The notes: generated from the letters alone by a model not told the origin. Shown: positions 10,954-20,715, counted from the stretch's first letter. The stretch: DNA of 64,000 nucleotides from Vombatus ursinus (GCF_900497805.2 NW_020945064.1:8141708-8205707); one strand, 5' to 3'. Program-made: numbers and translations.

Positions 10954-11317
10954 CCATTTCTTGGCCTATTCTTCTCAGGTTTCCTTTCATCACAAATTCT
11001 GGGCCATTTTCCTGCTCCTCTTGAATCTTCCATTTCTCAAGCTCAAGCTGCTCCAACATTTGCTGCCTTTCAGGAGAAATCAGATTTCTTTTGGGGGGCT
11101 TCCTCTTCCTTCTGTTCCTATCACTTGGTCTCGTTTCCTCTTCTCCGTCACTTTCTGTAGCTCTTGTTTATTCTGAGGTGCAAGACCTCTTTTCTGATTC
11201 ATCAGAAGTTCTCTGTGAAGATCTAGATGGTTCTGGGAAATTTGGACAGAATTGATTAATTTCTGAGGCTTAATTAATTTCAGGATTGCTGTCCTCTATG
11301 TAGTCAGGTTCAGCCAT
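10954..11317 (-). pseudogene. FAM107B: Processed pseudogene of FAM107B
   Basis: Read on the minus strand, the block starts with codons for MAEPDYIED and NPE, as in FAM107B, a small conserved coiled-coil protein of about 131 residues linked to actin and stress responses. Then, in a shifted frame, it gives [31 protein letters not shown]. Further on come the QLELEK and EEQEN...PEFV...GNLRR segments. The whole coding region is collinear with no introns, whereas the parent gene is spliced, so this is a retrocopy. Decay is clear. A small deletion after NPE shifts the frame; extra bases disrupt the Lys/Glu-rich stretch after RDQV; about 10-12 bases are missing before the LLKRQQ segment; and the native C-terminal residues after GQE are lost. 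Neighbours are only repeats. Identification is from memory of the FAM107B protein and is strong because of the long collinear match. Confidence 0.9.
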
Positions 11318-11420
11318 GAGACTTTTGAGAATGAGAATGGAATCTTTTAGTTCAGGATCCTCAATTGTGTTATCTCAAAGCCTGTGGGCTAAAGCTGCCC
11401 CTCACAGCCCACCATCACTC
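11318..11420 (-). other. Probable 5' UTR of the FAM107B retrocopy
   Basis: Sequence just upstream of the retrocopied ATG. It has no repeat similarity, and retrocopies often keep some 5' UTR. The upstream limit is a guess. Confidence 0.35.
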
Positions 11421-11499
11421 CTCCATTCCCTCCTTCATATGTCTGTCTCCACAAGAAAGCAAAGAAGAAGGGCAAGGGGGCAGGGTGGCTCCAGGGTGA

Positions 11500-11790
11500 T
11501 GAGACACATGCCCTCAGGTTCTCCCAGGTCTTTGTGTGTCTGGAGCTCAGTCTTAAGGGGAACTAGGAAAGTCAGGAGGTGTGGGTGAGGAGCAAGAGTG
11601 TTCCAAGGATGAAAGACAGACAATGAAAAGACATGGAGTCTGGAGGTGGAGGAACAATAAAGCTATTGTCTCTAGATTGTAGCACACTTATACATGGCAG
11701 AGAAGAAAATTTAAGATGCTTGGTGTGATAGGAAGGCTGTGGGGGGGCCTTAAATGCCACACAGAGGACTGTGCCCACTACCGTGTTGTA
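11500..11790 (-). repeat. L2 LINE fragment (antisense)
   Basis: Antisense L2 phrases: 'gcaagagtgttccaaggatg', 'agacatggagtctggaggtg', 'ccttaaatgccacacagagg'. They are comparable with 57040-57440 in this window. Diverged. Confidence 0.55.
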
Positions 11791-11934
11791 ACAGACAGTG
11801 AAAAAATATTCATTAAACAGTATACTGTCCAATGCATTGTAAAGCCCAGTCTCAGCACCCTCAAGTGTTCCAGCAATACAGACATTCAAGGTAAAGGGTC
11901 TAAACTACCAGAGGTGTTTACAGGCAGTGAAAGT

Positions 11935-12045
11935 TTCCTAAAATGATGAAGTGAAGTGGTGGGTTTCCCCTTCACTAGAGGCCTTTGTTCAATAGCCACC
12001 TGCTGGAGATGTGTTAAAGGAGATTCCTGTTCAAAGTATGGATAA
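11935..12045 (+). repeat. CR1/L3 LINE 3' end, left part
   Basis: CR1-type 3' wording: 'ggtttccccttcactagagg', 'aatagccacctgctggaga', 'ggagattcctgttcaaa'. It is interrupted by the L1 at 12046 and resumes at 12548 with 'tctaaggtcccttctagccc'. A similar copy is at 36105-36400. Confidence 0.6.
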
Positions 12046-12547
12046 GAATGAGCAGGTAGACTTCAGAAAAACCTGGAAAGATGTATATGAACTGATGCTG
12101 AGTGAAATGAGCAGAACCAGGAGAACATTATGCACAGTAACAGCCACATTGTTAGATGACTGACCTTGAAAGACTTAGCTCTCTTCAGCAACGCAAGGAT
12201 CTAAGACAACTCCAAAAGATTCATGATGGAAAATGCTATCAACCTCCAGAGAAAGAACTGTGGAGTCTGAATGCAGATCAAAGCATACTATTTGCTCTCC
12301 TTTTCTTTTGTGGTTTTGTTTTGTTTCTCTTTTTTTAGTAGTTCCTTCCATTAGTTCTAACTCTCCTTACATCACAACTAATGTGAAAATATGTTTAATA
12401 TGAATGTATAATAGAACCTCTATCGGATTGCACACCATCTTGGGGAGGAGGGAGGAGAGGGGGGAGGAGAAAATTCAAAACTCAAAATCTTATGAAAGTG
12501 GATGTTGAAAATTAAAATAAATTAATTAATTTTTTTTTTAAAAAAGG
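12046..12547 (+). mobile_element. 5'-truncated L1 3' end
   Basis: It starts in the last codons of ORF2 ('gacttcagaaaaacctggaa', 'gagcagaaccaggagaac'). It continues through the marsupial L1 3' UTR ('aggatctaagacaactcc', 'tgaatgcagatcaaagcata') to an A-rich end. Flanks 'aaagtatggat' and 'aaggtatggat' look like a target-site duplication. It is closely related to the L1s ending at 41733 and 62731. Confidence 0.85.
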
Positions 12548-12620
12548 TATGGATTAGAGCAGACAACAGCCTCTAAGGTCCCTTCTAGCCCTAAGCATCA
12601 TGGTGTCTGTTTGACCTTGG
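12548..12620 (+). repeat. CR1/L3 LINE 3' end, right part
   Basis: Continuation of the 11935 fragment after the L1 insertion. Confidence 0.55.
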
Positions 12621-12679
12621 GATGTCACTAACCAATGACTGCCAAAGGTCATCTCCTCTAAGTCCCCTATCTACTGCCA

Positions 12680-12830
12680 GGGTTTCAATGATATGTCTTT
12701 GCAGATGACTCCCAAATCTACATGTCCTAGCACAAAATCTCTCTCAGAGCTCTGCTCTTGCACCAATAATTTCCCATTTCAATACCGATGTTCCACTCAG
12801 ATTCAAGATATTTCCCCCAAATCACACGTG
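12680..12830 (+). repeat. L2 LINE fragment
   Basis: L2 wording 'tttgcagatgactcccaaat' and 'ctacatgtcctagc', then 'cagagctctgctcttgca'. Confidence 0.55.
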
Positions 12831-12837
12831 TAATGTT

Positions 12838-12945
12838 GGGATAACAAGAGCTAGCCTTTAGATAACCCTTTAAAGTTTGCAAAGCCTTTTATATAGGTTA
12901 TCTAATTTGGGTCTTTACAAGGTACATAACATGCAGAAGCAAATG
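12838..12945 (-). repeat. MIR SINE fragment
   Basis: Reverse MIR 3' end: 'agctagcctttagataac', 'aaagtttgcaaagcctttta'. Short and diverged. Confidence 0.5.
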
Positions 12946-12949
12946 TATC

Positions 12950-14100
12950 TAATTCTCAAAGATCTGATAAACACAAAGATCCCAGCTTCTGGGATAAGGA
13001 TTCACTATCTAACAAAAACTGCTGGGAAAATTGGATAACAGTGTGGAAGAAAGTAGATTTGAAGCAACACTTCAGACCCTATACAAAGATAAGCTCCAAA
13101 TCGATATGTGAACTAAATATAAAAGGTCACATCAAAAGCAAATTTGAGAAATACAGAATAAATTAGCTATCAGCTCTTTAGATGGGGAAAAGGTTTGGGA
13201 CCAAAGAAGGAATAGAGACAATCATAGAAGATAAAATAGATGCTTTTGATCACACAAAATTAAAAAGGCTTTGTACAACCAAATATAATAAAACTATGAT
13301 TAAAAGGGAAAAAATTAACTGGGGAAAATCATTACTGCAAGTTTTTCCAATAAAGGTCTCATTTCCAAGATAGGTAAGGAAGTGATTCAAATTTATCAGA
13401 AAAAAGAGCCATTAGCCACTTGATAAGTGGGCATATCTAAGGATATAAGGTTGTTCAACAATTGAGGAATGGCTGAATAAGTTGTGGTCTATGAATGTGA
13501 TGGAATATTATTGTGCTTTAAGAAACAAGGAAATAGATGATTTCAGAAGTACATAGAAAGACTTATTTGAACTGAGAAAACCAGAACAATTTGCACTATA
13601 GCATCAATATTATTTAAAAAAAAAAATTTGAAGACTTTTATAAACTGATGGTGAATGAAGTGAGCAGCCAGGAGAATAATTTTTAAAACAACAATACCAC
13701 TATAAACATAAAATGCTTAGAAAGCTGTAAGAACTGTGATAAATTATGACCATCCAGGATTCCAAAGGACCAATAATGACCCATGCTATACAGAGAGATG
13801 ATTGGTTTAAAATGAGACACATATATTTTTATATGCAGCTATTCAGGGCATTCGTTTTGCTTGATTATGCATATTTATAAGAAATTTATTTTTTTCTAAT
13901 GGAGTAGAGATGGAAAGTAGAGAAAATGGATTTCTGTTATTTTTTTAAATAGAGGGATGCTACAGATGTGAAACATGGCATTCACTTTCAGATGTTCGTT
14001 ATTATTATTATTAGTTTTACTTAACTGTTTTCCTTTGTTACAAGAGACCTCTCACAAAGTGGGAATTTTCTGTAAATGTAAAAATAAAACACATCAATAA
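12950..14100 (+). repeat. Old L1 fragment, ORF2 C-terminal part and 3' UTR
   Basis: L1 ORF2 wording: 'aacaaaaactgctgggaaaa', 'tagatgcttttgatcacac', 'aggctttgtacaacca', 'aatggctgaataagttgtgg'. Much of the stretch between these blocks is missing compared with 61828-62380, and ORF2 is broken by many stops. The 3' part (13620-14100) is an older L1 3' UTR that ends in an A-rich tail. Confidence 0.75.
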
Positions 14101-14104
14101 AAAT

Positions 14105-14285
14105 GAAAGTGACAAGAAGACCAACCATGTGAAGTAGGTATTGTTATTATTCCCATTTTATAGATGAGGAAACTGAGTCAGAGAGGTTAACCTGACTTGC
14201 TAAGGGTCAAAGGTAAGATTTGAACTGAGGCATTTTTCTGTCTCCAAGTCCCAAACTCTATGCACTATACCACCTAGCTGTTTCA
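14105..14285 (-). repeat. MIR SINE
   Basis: Reverse MIR: 'aggtattgttattattccca', 'gatgaggaaactgagtcaga', 'gatttgaactgaggc', 'accacctagctg' (head). Confidence 0.75.
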
Positions 14286-14399
14286 AACTTCTGTCCTCTT
14301 ATGCTAAATCCAATTGCTTTTCCCACTAAATCATAGCTGTCTGCAGCTGCCCTTAGAAGCATTAGTATTTGACATCTGGGATCAAGTTTGGATTAGAAA

Positions 14400-14690
14400 G
14401 GATTAATACTGCCAATGGTATCCCATCCTTTCAGTCACCCAGGCTGGAAATTTTGAGGTTTTCTCTGACTCTTCTCTCTCAGCCAACCCACATACGCCAT
14501 TTTTACCTTGATGGGATCTCTCCCCTCCATCCCCTCTTCTCCACTGAAGCCTCTGTGGCTTAGAGAAGTCGGTCATTCTGCCAGAGATCCTACAAGAAAC
14601 AAGTGGCAGCGACGGTTGCGGCATGTTCAGTTCCTCATTGATTCTCTCCTGGATTATTCTAATAGCTTCATCTGGTTTCTGTCTTAGACA
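14400..14690 (+). repeat. L2 LINE fragment
   Basis: L2 wording: 'cagtcacccaggctggaaat', 'ttctctgactcttctctctc' and 'ctggattattctaatagc'. Confidence 0.6.
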
Positions 14691-14832
14691 GATTCCATCC
14701 AACAAGTATTAGAAGCATATGTTAAGCCTTGGGCTAGTCCCTGGGTTGGGAGTGGTTGGGGTGGGAGGAGTTCCAGGATATAAAGACAAAATGAAAAATA
14801 TTCCCTGCCCCCAAGGAGCTTAAAAACTACTG
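14691..14832 (-). repeat. L2 LINE fragment (antisense)
   Basis: Reverse L2 3' end: 'ccaacaagtattagaagc', 'ttaagccttgggctagtccc', then 'tgcccccaaggagctta'. Confidence 0.55.
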
Positions 14833-14885
14833 GTAGGCTTTCCAGCTTTCCCAACAATTTTTACCAAATAATGGTAGCCATCTCA

Positions 14886-14940
14886 AGGGCAGGGGGAGGG
14901 GGAGGGGGAGGGAAGAGAAAAGGGGGAAAAAAAGAAAGTT
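14886..14940 (+). repeat. (GGGGGA)n purine tract
   Basis: Four to five GGGGGA-like units followed by GGAAGAGAAAAGGGGGAAAA. Confidence 0.85.
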
Positions 14941-15390
14941 ATGTGATAATTTTATTATATATTTAAAAAGAATAGCAAGTTGTACATAATAAATTTTCAG
15001 TTTCATGTGCAATCATCTTTTTTTCTATTCTATTATATTATGGAAATGCTTGTTTTATTTCTTAAGTTCTGAATAAAATTAATTAATTGTTAAATAGATA
15101 AATAAATGAATGAATGAATGAAACTACTGGTGTGGGGAGACTACAACAGGTTAGCTGATTGTTGAAATTTAACTCATACCCCAGAAAAGAAGGCTTTTCT
15201 GTTGAGCAACAGTCAATCAAAACAATGGATATTAGAAAGTGACAAGTAAGTAGCCATCATTCTATTAGGCAATTTTCCTGACCTGTTTTGTTTTGTTTGT
15301 TTTTTAATCAGAAGATACTACAGTGGTGGGGTTATTTGTTGAGAGGTGTCTATTGTTTCAAAACACAATGTGACAATGATTTTCTTAATA
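14941..15390. other. No recognised feature
   Basis: AT-rich DNA with a short (TGAA)n run at 15107-15121. No clear repeat family. Confidence 0.35.
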
Positions 15391-15460
15391 AAATGAGGAT
15401 ATTAATCTACATAATCTCCAAGGTCCTTTCCCGCTCTATAATTTATGTCACTAGGTTTCC
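15391..15460 (+). repeat. MIR3/Ther-2 3' part
   Basis: MIR3 end wording 'taaaatgaggatattaatct' and 'ctccaaggtcctttcccgct'. Confidence 0.55.
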
Positions 15461-15654
15461 CATGGACATTAGTAGTCAGTGCCAAAAGCACCCAAAGGGG
15501 TGAGCCGATCCCAGCTATGAGAAGAAAGCTTTCTATGGGATCTCACTAATGGAGTTCCCCTCCTTTCCAAGTTATTTCATCAACCTCTCCTGCTTGGTAA
15601 GCTACAAGGGCACACAGAAAAGACTGGCTTGGATATGGAAATGCAGAGAACAGT

Positions 15655-15655
<1 letters not shown>

Positions 15656-15701
<46 letters not shown>

Positions 15702-15711
15702 NNNNNNNNNN

Positions 15712-15759
<48 letters not shown>

Positions 15760-15794
15760 TCCCTCTCTTTCTCCCTCTCCCTCTCTCTCTCTAG
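15656..15794 (+). repeat. (TC)n microsatellite with assembly gap
   Basis: Pure CT dinucleotides on both sides of a 10-base N gap at 15702-15711, then CTCCCT units. The true length is unknown. Ser/Leu ORFs here are artefacts. Confidence 0.97.
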
Positions 15795-16054
15795 ATCTTC
15801 TCAATCTGGGAAGAAAAGGTTATATTCCCTGAGTGTGAGGTCCTGAGGTGGATTGCAGGCTTCTAATTGGCTCATAGGTGCCCCTTCTATTTTTTTAATC
15901 AGCAAGAAATATAATATATTATATATATTCATATATTTGTATATGTAATATGTATTTATGTGTATATATATATGTAATTAAGCTTTGAAACCCTTAAAGC
16001 ACTATGTAAATACTAGATATTGTAATTGTTGTTATTGTTATTATTATACACCTA

Positions 16055-16137
16055 GATATGGCCAGATATAGTGAAAAGAATATCAAATTTGGATTCAGTT
16101 TTAGATTTAAATTCTATTTCTGCTACTTACTAGGGTG
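16055..16137 (+). repeat. MIR3/Ther-2 SINE, 5' part
   Basis: MIR3 head: 'agtgaaaagaatatcaaatt', 'ttctatttctgctacttact'. The remainder lies at 16689-16805, after the inserted element. Confidence 0.65.
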
Positions 16138-16688
16138 TATAAGGTGTTCAGGAGGACTAGCACCTGTGGTATGAGGGCTTGCTGAGCTCTTTTCGGGTCT
16201 GCTCATCCACTTTTGGTTTCCACCTGATTCACCCAGCTTTCCCCTGTAGTTCCGAGAAGCTATAGCATGCACAGTAGCAACACCCCAGTAATAGTCTCAG
16301 TACAGGGTCTAAACCAGGTTGAGGGTTTGACTGGCCTCAAACCCATCAGCGAGTTCGGGGGATGTCTATCTTTTGTGAAGACATCCCCCTGGCAGGAATG
16401 AATGGATGAGAATAATTTGTTCCAACTGCCATGAGGGTGGCTGAAGCAGGTGCTATAGAGTGCTTAGAGTTTGGTCAGACATCGAAGACGCCAAGGTCAT
16501 GCACCGCATCCCAGGTCATCCCCAGTCATCTTGACTTGTCTCCTGACTTTGATGACTCAGGAAAAAAAAAAGGCTGATGACTGTGCAACTCAGCGTCACT
16601 TAAATCCAATTCATTCGAAAGTTAAGACATCACCTGTGATGTCATTGGTCCTCTTCAAAAATGAAGGACAAACAACAACTTATTAACA
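16138..16688 (+). mobile_element. RTE-like nonautonomous element, copy B (about 550 bp)
   Basis: Both ends are fixed by the MIR3 it interrupts: the host runs from 'gctacttactag' to 'gtgtgatgctgg'. The 3' module (16500-16683) matches 1175-1350 and reversed 34925-35110. The terminal 'gaaggacaaacaacaact' looks like an RTE-type tail. Possible target-site duplication: 'cttactagggtgt' against 'cttattaacagtgt'. No long ORF. I do not know its published name. Confidence 0.65.
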
Positions 16689-16805
16689 GTGTGATGCTGG
16701 ACAAACCACATTAGTCCTCTGGGTCTGTTTCAAAACCTGTAAAATGGAAAGCCTGATAAGGTGATTTCTGAGATCCCATCCAGCTATCAATCCTACAGTC
16801 TCATG
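16689..16805 (+). repeat. MIR3/Ther-2 SINE, 3' part
   Basis: 'gtgatgctggacaaaccaca', 'aaaacctgtaaaatgga', 'ggtgatttctgagatcccat'. It continues the 16055 copy. Confidence 0.65.
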
Positions 16806-17070
16806 ACTGGAGAGATGTAAAAGGAATACCACAAAGATTTAGGCAACAATCAGGAAGGCTGGAGCAGGTAAAGCTGAGCTTGAGACATAATCGGGTAACA
16901 AAGAAGCAGCATGTTTATTGGCTGCCCTCCTACTTTATGCCTTTCAGGATAGGAAGGGCAGAGCCTGCTTGGTGCCTTTCTCCTAATCCAAGACTCCTAG
17001 CAGATGGTAGATCCTTTCATTAGGAGACCTGCAAGTCTTAGAATTTTCTGGGAAATCAAGGGATGTTCTT
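16806..17070. other. No recognised feature
   Basis: Unassigned DNA between two MIR3 fragments. No coding signal. Confidence 0.35.
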
Positions 17071-17072
17071 CT

Positions 17073-17165
17073 GTGTGATCTTAGTCAGACAGCTCCCTCT
17101 GTGTGCTTCAGTTTGGACTTGATGATATTTTCAATTCTCACTCAGCTCCAAATTCTATGATCTGT
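17073..17165 (+). repeat. MIR3/Ther-2 SINE fragment
   Basis: 'gtgtgatcttagtcagacag', 'gtgtgcttcagtttgg', 'ccaaattctatgatct'. Confidence 0.55.
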
Positions 17166-17599
17166 AGGAAGAAACACTGTAGGCTTACCATAAAACATCT
17201 GCTTTGATTCCTGGCTGATTTGAAAAAAAGAGGGGGCATCTATGGGCCAATTAGGACCCTGAAATCTACCTGGGGACCTCACACTCATGGAACACAACCT
17301 TTTCTTCCCTCATTGAGAAGGGCCAAAGGAAAAATGGGAAATCTTGTCCCACTCAAGTCTTCTGAGCTATTTCTCCCTGGGATCTTATCTGCTTAGCCCG
17401 GAACACCAGAAGTTGGGAAAACCACATTGAAGGCTCCAGAAAAAAACCAACCCTGTGGGCAGAGCAAAGCTACCTGTTGGGTGAGTGTAATCCGGTTATA
17501 TGATTTGCTGTTGAATTCACATGCACTATTTATAATGAGGGAGATTCAAAGGCTTCATTCCACAGGTGTTTCTTCCCTGAATGCCTATGATATAGTGTT
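17166..17599. other. No recognised feature
   Basis: Unique-looking DNA. The 62-codon frame at 17427-17615 has no recognisable features. Confidence 0.35.
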
Positions 17600-17604
17600 A
17601 CTTG

Positions 17605-17815
17605 GTGTTAACTAAAATCCCATCTACAGGAAGCCTTTTCCAACCCCTCAGTTCCAGTGCCTTTCTTCTGGTAATTGTTTCCTATTTATCCTATCCATAG
17701 CTTGTTTGTACGTAATTGTTTGCTTGTTGTCTCCCCCACTAGACTGTAAGCTCCTCGAGGGCAGGAACTGTCTTTTGCCATTTTTTTTAATCCCCAGGGC
17801 TTAGCACAGTAATAA
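17605..17815 (+). repeat. L2 LINE 3' UTR, left part
   Basis: 'ggaagccttttccaacccct', 'tgtctcccccactagactgt', 'aagctcctcgagggcaggaa'. It resumes at 18045 ('gcttagcccaatgtctggaa'). Confidence 0.8.
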
Positions 17816-18044
17816 GAGCAGCTAGGTATGCCATAGTGCTACAGCACCCCAGAGCCTGAAGTCAGGAAAATTCATCTTCCTGAGTTCAAATCCAGCCTTA
17901 GACACTTACTAGCTGTGTGACCCTGGGCAAGTCACTTCACCCGGTTTGCCTAAGTTTCCTTATCTGAAAAACGAGGGGTATCTTTGCCAAGAAAACCCCA
18001 AACGGGGTCATAGAGAATCAGGCATGACTGAACAACAGCAACAA
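17816..18044 (+). mobile_element. RTE-tailed tRNA SINE (copy 2)
   Basis: Head 'agcagctaggtatgcc', B-box-like 'gagttcaaatcc', 'ctagctgtgtgaccctgggc', 'aagaaaaccccaaacggggt', tail 'gactgaacaacagcaaca'. Inserted in the L2 3' end. Confidence 0.85.
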
Positions 18045-18149
18045 AGCTTAGCCCAATGTCTGGAACGTAGTAGCCACTTACAAATTATTTGACTGTCTGT
18101 TTAAATTTATAGTCAGTAGGGGTTTACAGTTAGTGCCTACAGCTGTGAA

Positions 18150-18305
18150 GTAATGGATAGACAGACAGCCTCTAGTTAGGAAGTGATAGAAGTCCCACCC
18201 CTGAGAGCCAATGGCTCTGTAATCCTGGTGCCTAGCACATCAGTGACGGGCACTCAATAAATGTTAGCTGACTAACTGACAGACTTAACCCCTCAGCGCC
18301 CCCAG
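18150..18305 (+). repeat. tRNA-type SINE (family C) head with embedded L2 3' end
   Basis: A diverged SINE head (18150-18200) is followed by an L2-like 3' end ('gcactcaataaatgtt', 18225-18285). The family-C text then resumes with 'acttaacccctcagcgcccc'. It continues at 18573-18636 and 18865-18892. The arrangement is inferred. Confidence 0.4.
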
Positions 18306-18315
18306 GCAACTCTCT

Positions 18316-18562
18316 TGTTTAATCTTTTTCAGTAGTATCTGACTCTTAGTGACCCTATTTGGGGTTTTCTTGGCAAAGATACTGGAGTGGTTTGCCATTT
18401 CCTTCTGCTCATTTGACAGATAAGGAAACTGAGGCAAACAGGATTAAGTGACTTGCCCAGGGTCCCAATGCTAGTAAGTGTCTGAAGTGAGATTTGAACT
18501 CAGGAAGATGAATCTTTTTTACTCCAGCACTTTATCCACTACAGTGCCATCTAGCCACCCCA
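18316..18562 (-). mobile_element. RTE-tailed tRNA SINE (copy 3)
   Basis: Starts with tail complement 'cagtagtatctgactctta', then 'tttggggttttcttggcaaa' and 'tgaggcaaacaggatt'. Flanked by a 10-base target-site duplication GCAACTCTCT (18306-18315 and 18563-18572), set in a family-C SINE. Confidence 0.9.
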
Positions 18563-18644
18563 GCAACTCTCTAAGACCATTTAAATTTGCAGAACAATTG
18601 TACATCTGTATTGGTTGAGTTTCCTCACTAGAAATTCCTTACAT

Positions 18645-18864
18645 TAGTGGTATCAAACCTAAATGGAAATGGAGGCCACTAAAACCTATGTAAGGATCCC
18701 TTTAGGCTGGGTATTGACTTAGAAGACCATATATGGATGTTATCTATGTTTTATTTAATTTTTATTTCATTAAATATTACCCAATTACATTTAAATTAGG
18801 TTCAGAGCACTCAGGGGTGTTGTGAGGCACATGCAACACAACAGTCACATATTTGACATCTCTG
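18645..18864 (+). mobile_element. hAT-type MITE, family 2
   Basis: Terminal inverted repeats: 'agtggtatcaaac' at the left and 'tttgacatctctg' at the right. Flanked by an 8-base duplication, CCTTACAT (18637-18644) against CCTTACGC (18865-18872), as expected for hAT insertion. It sits inside a family-C SINE whose text resumes with 'cgatgaaatcacaag'. No transposase. Confidence 0.8.
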
Positions 18865-19034
18865 CCTTACGCCGATGAAATCACAAGTCTAATTTAAAAA
18901 TATGGAAAGGAGGGTTAGAAAAGAAGAGTTGCACATCTGGGAAAGTTGGAGTGTAGAGCTCCTTCACTCTCGTTGAAAATTGGCTCATTCGATTTCGCAA
19001 GCATCCATTAAGTGCTTACTATGTGCCAGATAAA

Positions 19035-19255
19035 AGGAAGTTTGGTATAGTGGTTGGAGAGCTAGTCTCAGAGTCAAGGAAGAGCCGGGTTTGCGTCTCC
19101 TCTCTGACACATATTGACTATGTCACCCTGGGTACATCACTTAACCTCTCAGCATCCCGGCACCTCTTCAAAACCACAAATCTTGCAGGACAGTTGCTGA
19201 TCTGCATTGGCTGATTAGGAATTCCCTATTACAAAGAAACCACAGGTCCAGAATT
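19035..19255 (+). repeat. tRNA-type SINE, family C, near full length
   Basis: Head 'agtttggtatagtggttgga', 'gagtcaaggaagagccgggt', middle 'cacttaacctctcagca', tail 'attaggaattccctattaca' and 'aaccacaggtccag', then an A/T end. Related copies: 20245-20440 (+), 25235-25425 (-) and 63695-63920 (-). Family name not known to me. Confidence 0.65.
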
Positions 19256-19279
19256 TTTTTTAAAAAAAGGTATAGATCA

Positions 19280-19410
19280 AAGAGACGCTACAGAGGCAAA
19301 ACTGAAAAACTTGGCAACTATTTGGTTGGGGGAAGAGGGAGATGTCAGAGATAACGCTAAAGTCTTCAGCCTGGATTTCTGAGAGGATGGGGTGCCATGG
19401 GTGGCAGCTA
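19280..19410 (-). repeat. L2 LINE fragment (antisense)
   Basis: 'gaaaaacttggcaactattt', 'ggaagagggagatgtcagag', 'cagcctggatttctgagagg'. The wording is shared with the antisense L2 at 51330. Confidence 0.55.
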
Positions 19411-19515
19411 ATCTTTAATGGAAAGAGTGACTGGATTTGGACTAAGAGGACCCAGGCTGAATTTCACCCCTGGCACTCATTTTGTGACCTTGTATGAAGC
19501 AGTAGAAAGAACACA
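19411..19515 (+). repeat. MIR3/Ther-2 SINE, left part
   Basis: 'atggaaagagtgactggatt', 'cactcattttgtgaccttg'. Interrupted by a minus-strand MIR. Confidence 0.5.
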
Positions 19516-19519
19516 GAGG

Positions 19520-19793
19520 AAGGAAGGGAAGGGAATAAGCATTTATGTAACACCTACTATGTGCCAGGCCCTGTGCTAAGCATTTTACAAATATTATCTC
19601 ATTTGATCTACACAACAACCCTGGAAGGTAGATGCTGTTATTATCCCTATTTTAGACTTTAGGAAACTGAGGCAAATAGAAGTTTAGTGACTTTTCTAGG
19701 GTGAACAACTAGGAAGTATCTGAGGCCAGATTTGAACTCAAGTCTTCTTGACTCTAGGCTTAGTGCTCTATCAACTGTGTCACCTAGCTTTGT
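19520..19793 (-). repeat. MIR SINE, near full length
   Basis: The reverse MIR runs from its 3' end ('gcatttatgtaacacctact', 'atgtgccaggccctgtgc') through 'aaactgaggcaaatagaag' to the head 'tgtgtcacctagct'. Confidence 0.85.
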
Positions 19794-19794
19794 A

Positions 19795-20030
19795 ACATCA
19801 GAATATCTGCTCCTTACCTGTGAGACCTTGGAGAAATCACTTCCCCTCTCTGGGCCTCGGTTTGCTCATCTCTTAAATGAGGCAGTTGGACAAGAGGGTT
19901 TTCTAGCTCTAATTCTACAATCCTGTAATCCAACTCTGGTCCCCAGTTGCCTTATCTTTAAAATAAAGGGATTGGATAAGATAATTTCTAAAGTCCCTTT
20001 CAGCTATAAATCCTGTGATGCAAAATAGTT
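19795..20030 (+). repeat. MIR3/Ther-2 SINE, 3' half, partly doubled
   Basis: 'tgagaccttggagaaatcac', 'tctgggcctcggtttgc', 'ggcagttggacaagaggg', 'tctaattctacaatcctgt'. A second 3' half follows at 19945-20025 ('ggattggataagataattt'). Confidence 0.6.
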
Positions 20031-20244
20031 TGACAGATCTGTTATTTTGCTAATATGGGCACCAACTCCAATCACGAAGCCCCCAAGCCATCCACATCCT
20101 TCCCATCCATTTGCTATTTAATGTTCATGTCTGCCCAAAAATTACCCAGAAAGGATCTAGAGCGTCTTGCTCAGAACAGATGCTCAATCAGTACTTGGAG
20201 AACTGGTGGGCTGCTTGTTTTTTTTCAAATTATATTGATATTGG

Positions 20245-20440
20245 TATAGCCTAGAAGCCTAGTGGTATAAAGGATAGAGAGAGCAGGGAGTCAGGTAATC
20301 CTGCATCTGACACATATTAGTTTCATGATCACAAGTAAGTCTTTAATCTCTCTGTGCCCCCAGGCAATTCTCTAAATTACAGGTGAGATAGTGCAATGGG
20401 AGAAGTAGAAGTTTTCACATACCAATGACATCATCAGTCT
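20245..20440 (+). repeat. tRNA-type SINE, family C
   Basis: 'agcctagtggtataaaggat', 'gtcaggtaatcctgcatctg', 'gtgcccccaggcaattctct', 'accaatgacatcatcagtct'. Diverged. Confidence 0.5.
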
Positions 20441-20715
20441 GGATTGAAACAAATACCAAGGAGGCCCTTAGACTGGCCATTTGTGGTCCCTTGCTGCTGC
20501 TACATAACCAGCCCACCTCCATTCCTAATTATACATTTCCTGGATGATATATCTTTTATATCATTTCCTTCATGCAAGTCATCACTGGTTATATGCCGCA
20601 GTCCTCTACCTCCTACCATGCATCTCTCCTTTATCCTTTGGACAACCTACAGTTTCAATTTTTCAGAAATTATGCCATTCCACATTTCATAGATCAACAG
20701 TACATTTTTAAAAAA
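20441..20715. other. No recognised feature
   Basis: Unassigned DNA leading into the GGAA tract. The frames here are not protein-like. Confidence 0.35.

Noticed and set aside
10500-11588. Plus-strand ORFs at 10500-10781, 10841-11176 and 11316-11588
   Set aside because: The first two run antisense to the minus-strand FAM107B retrocopy (its UTR and coding block), and the third starts at its 5' end and runs into antisense L2. None resembles a protein.
15549-15832. Ser-Leu repeat ORFs
   Set aside because: They come from (TC)n and run across the N gap.
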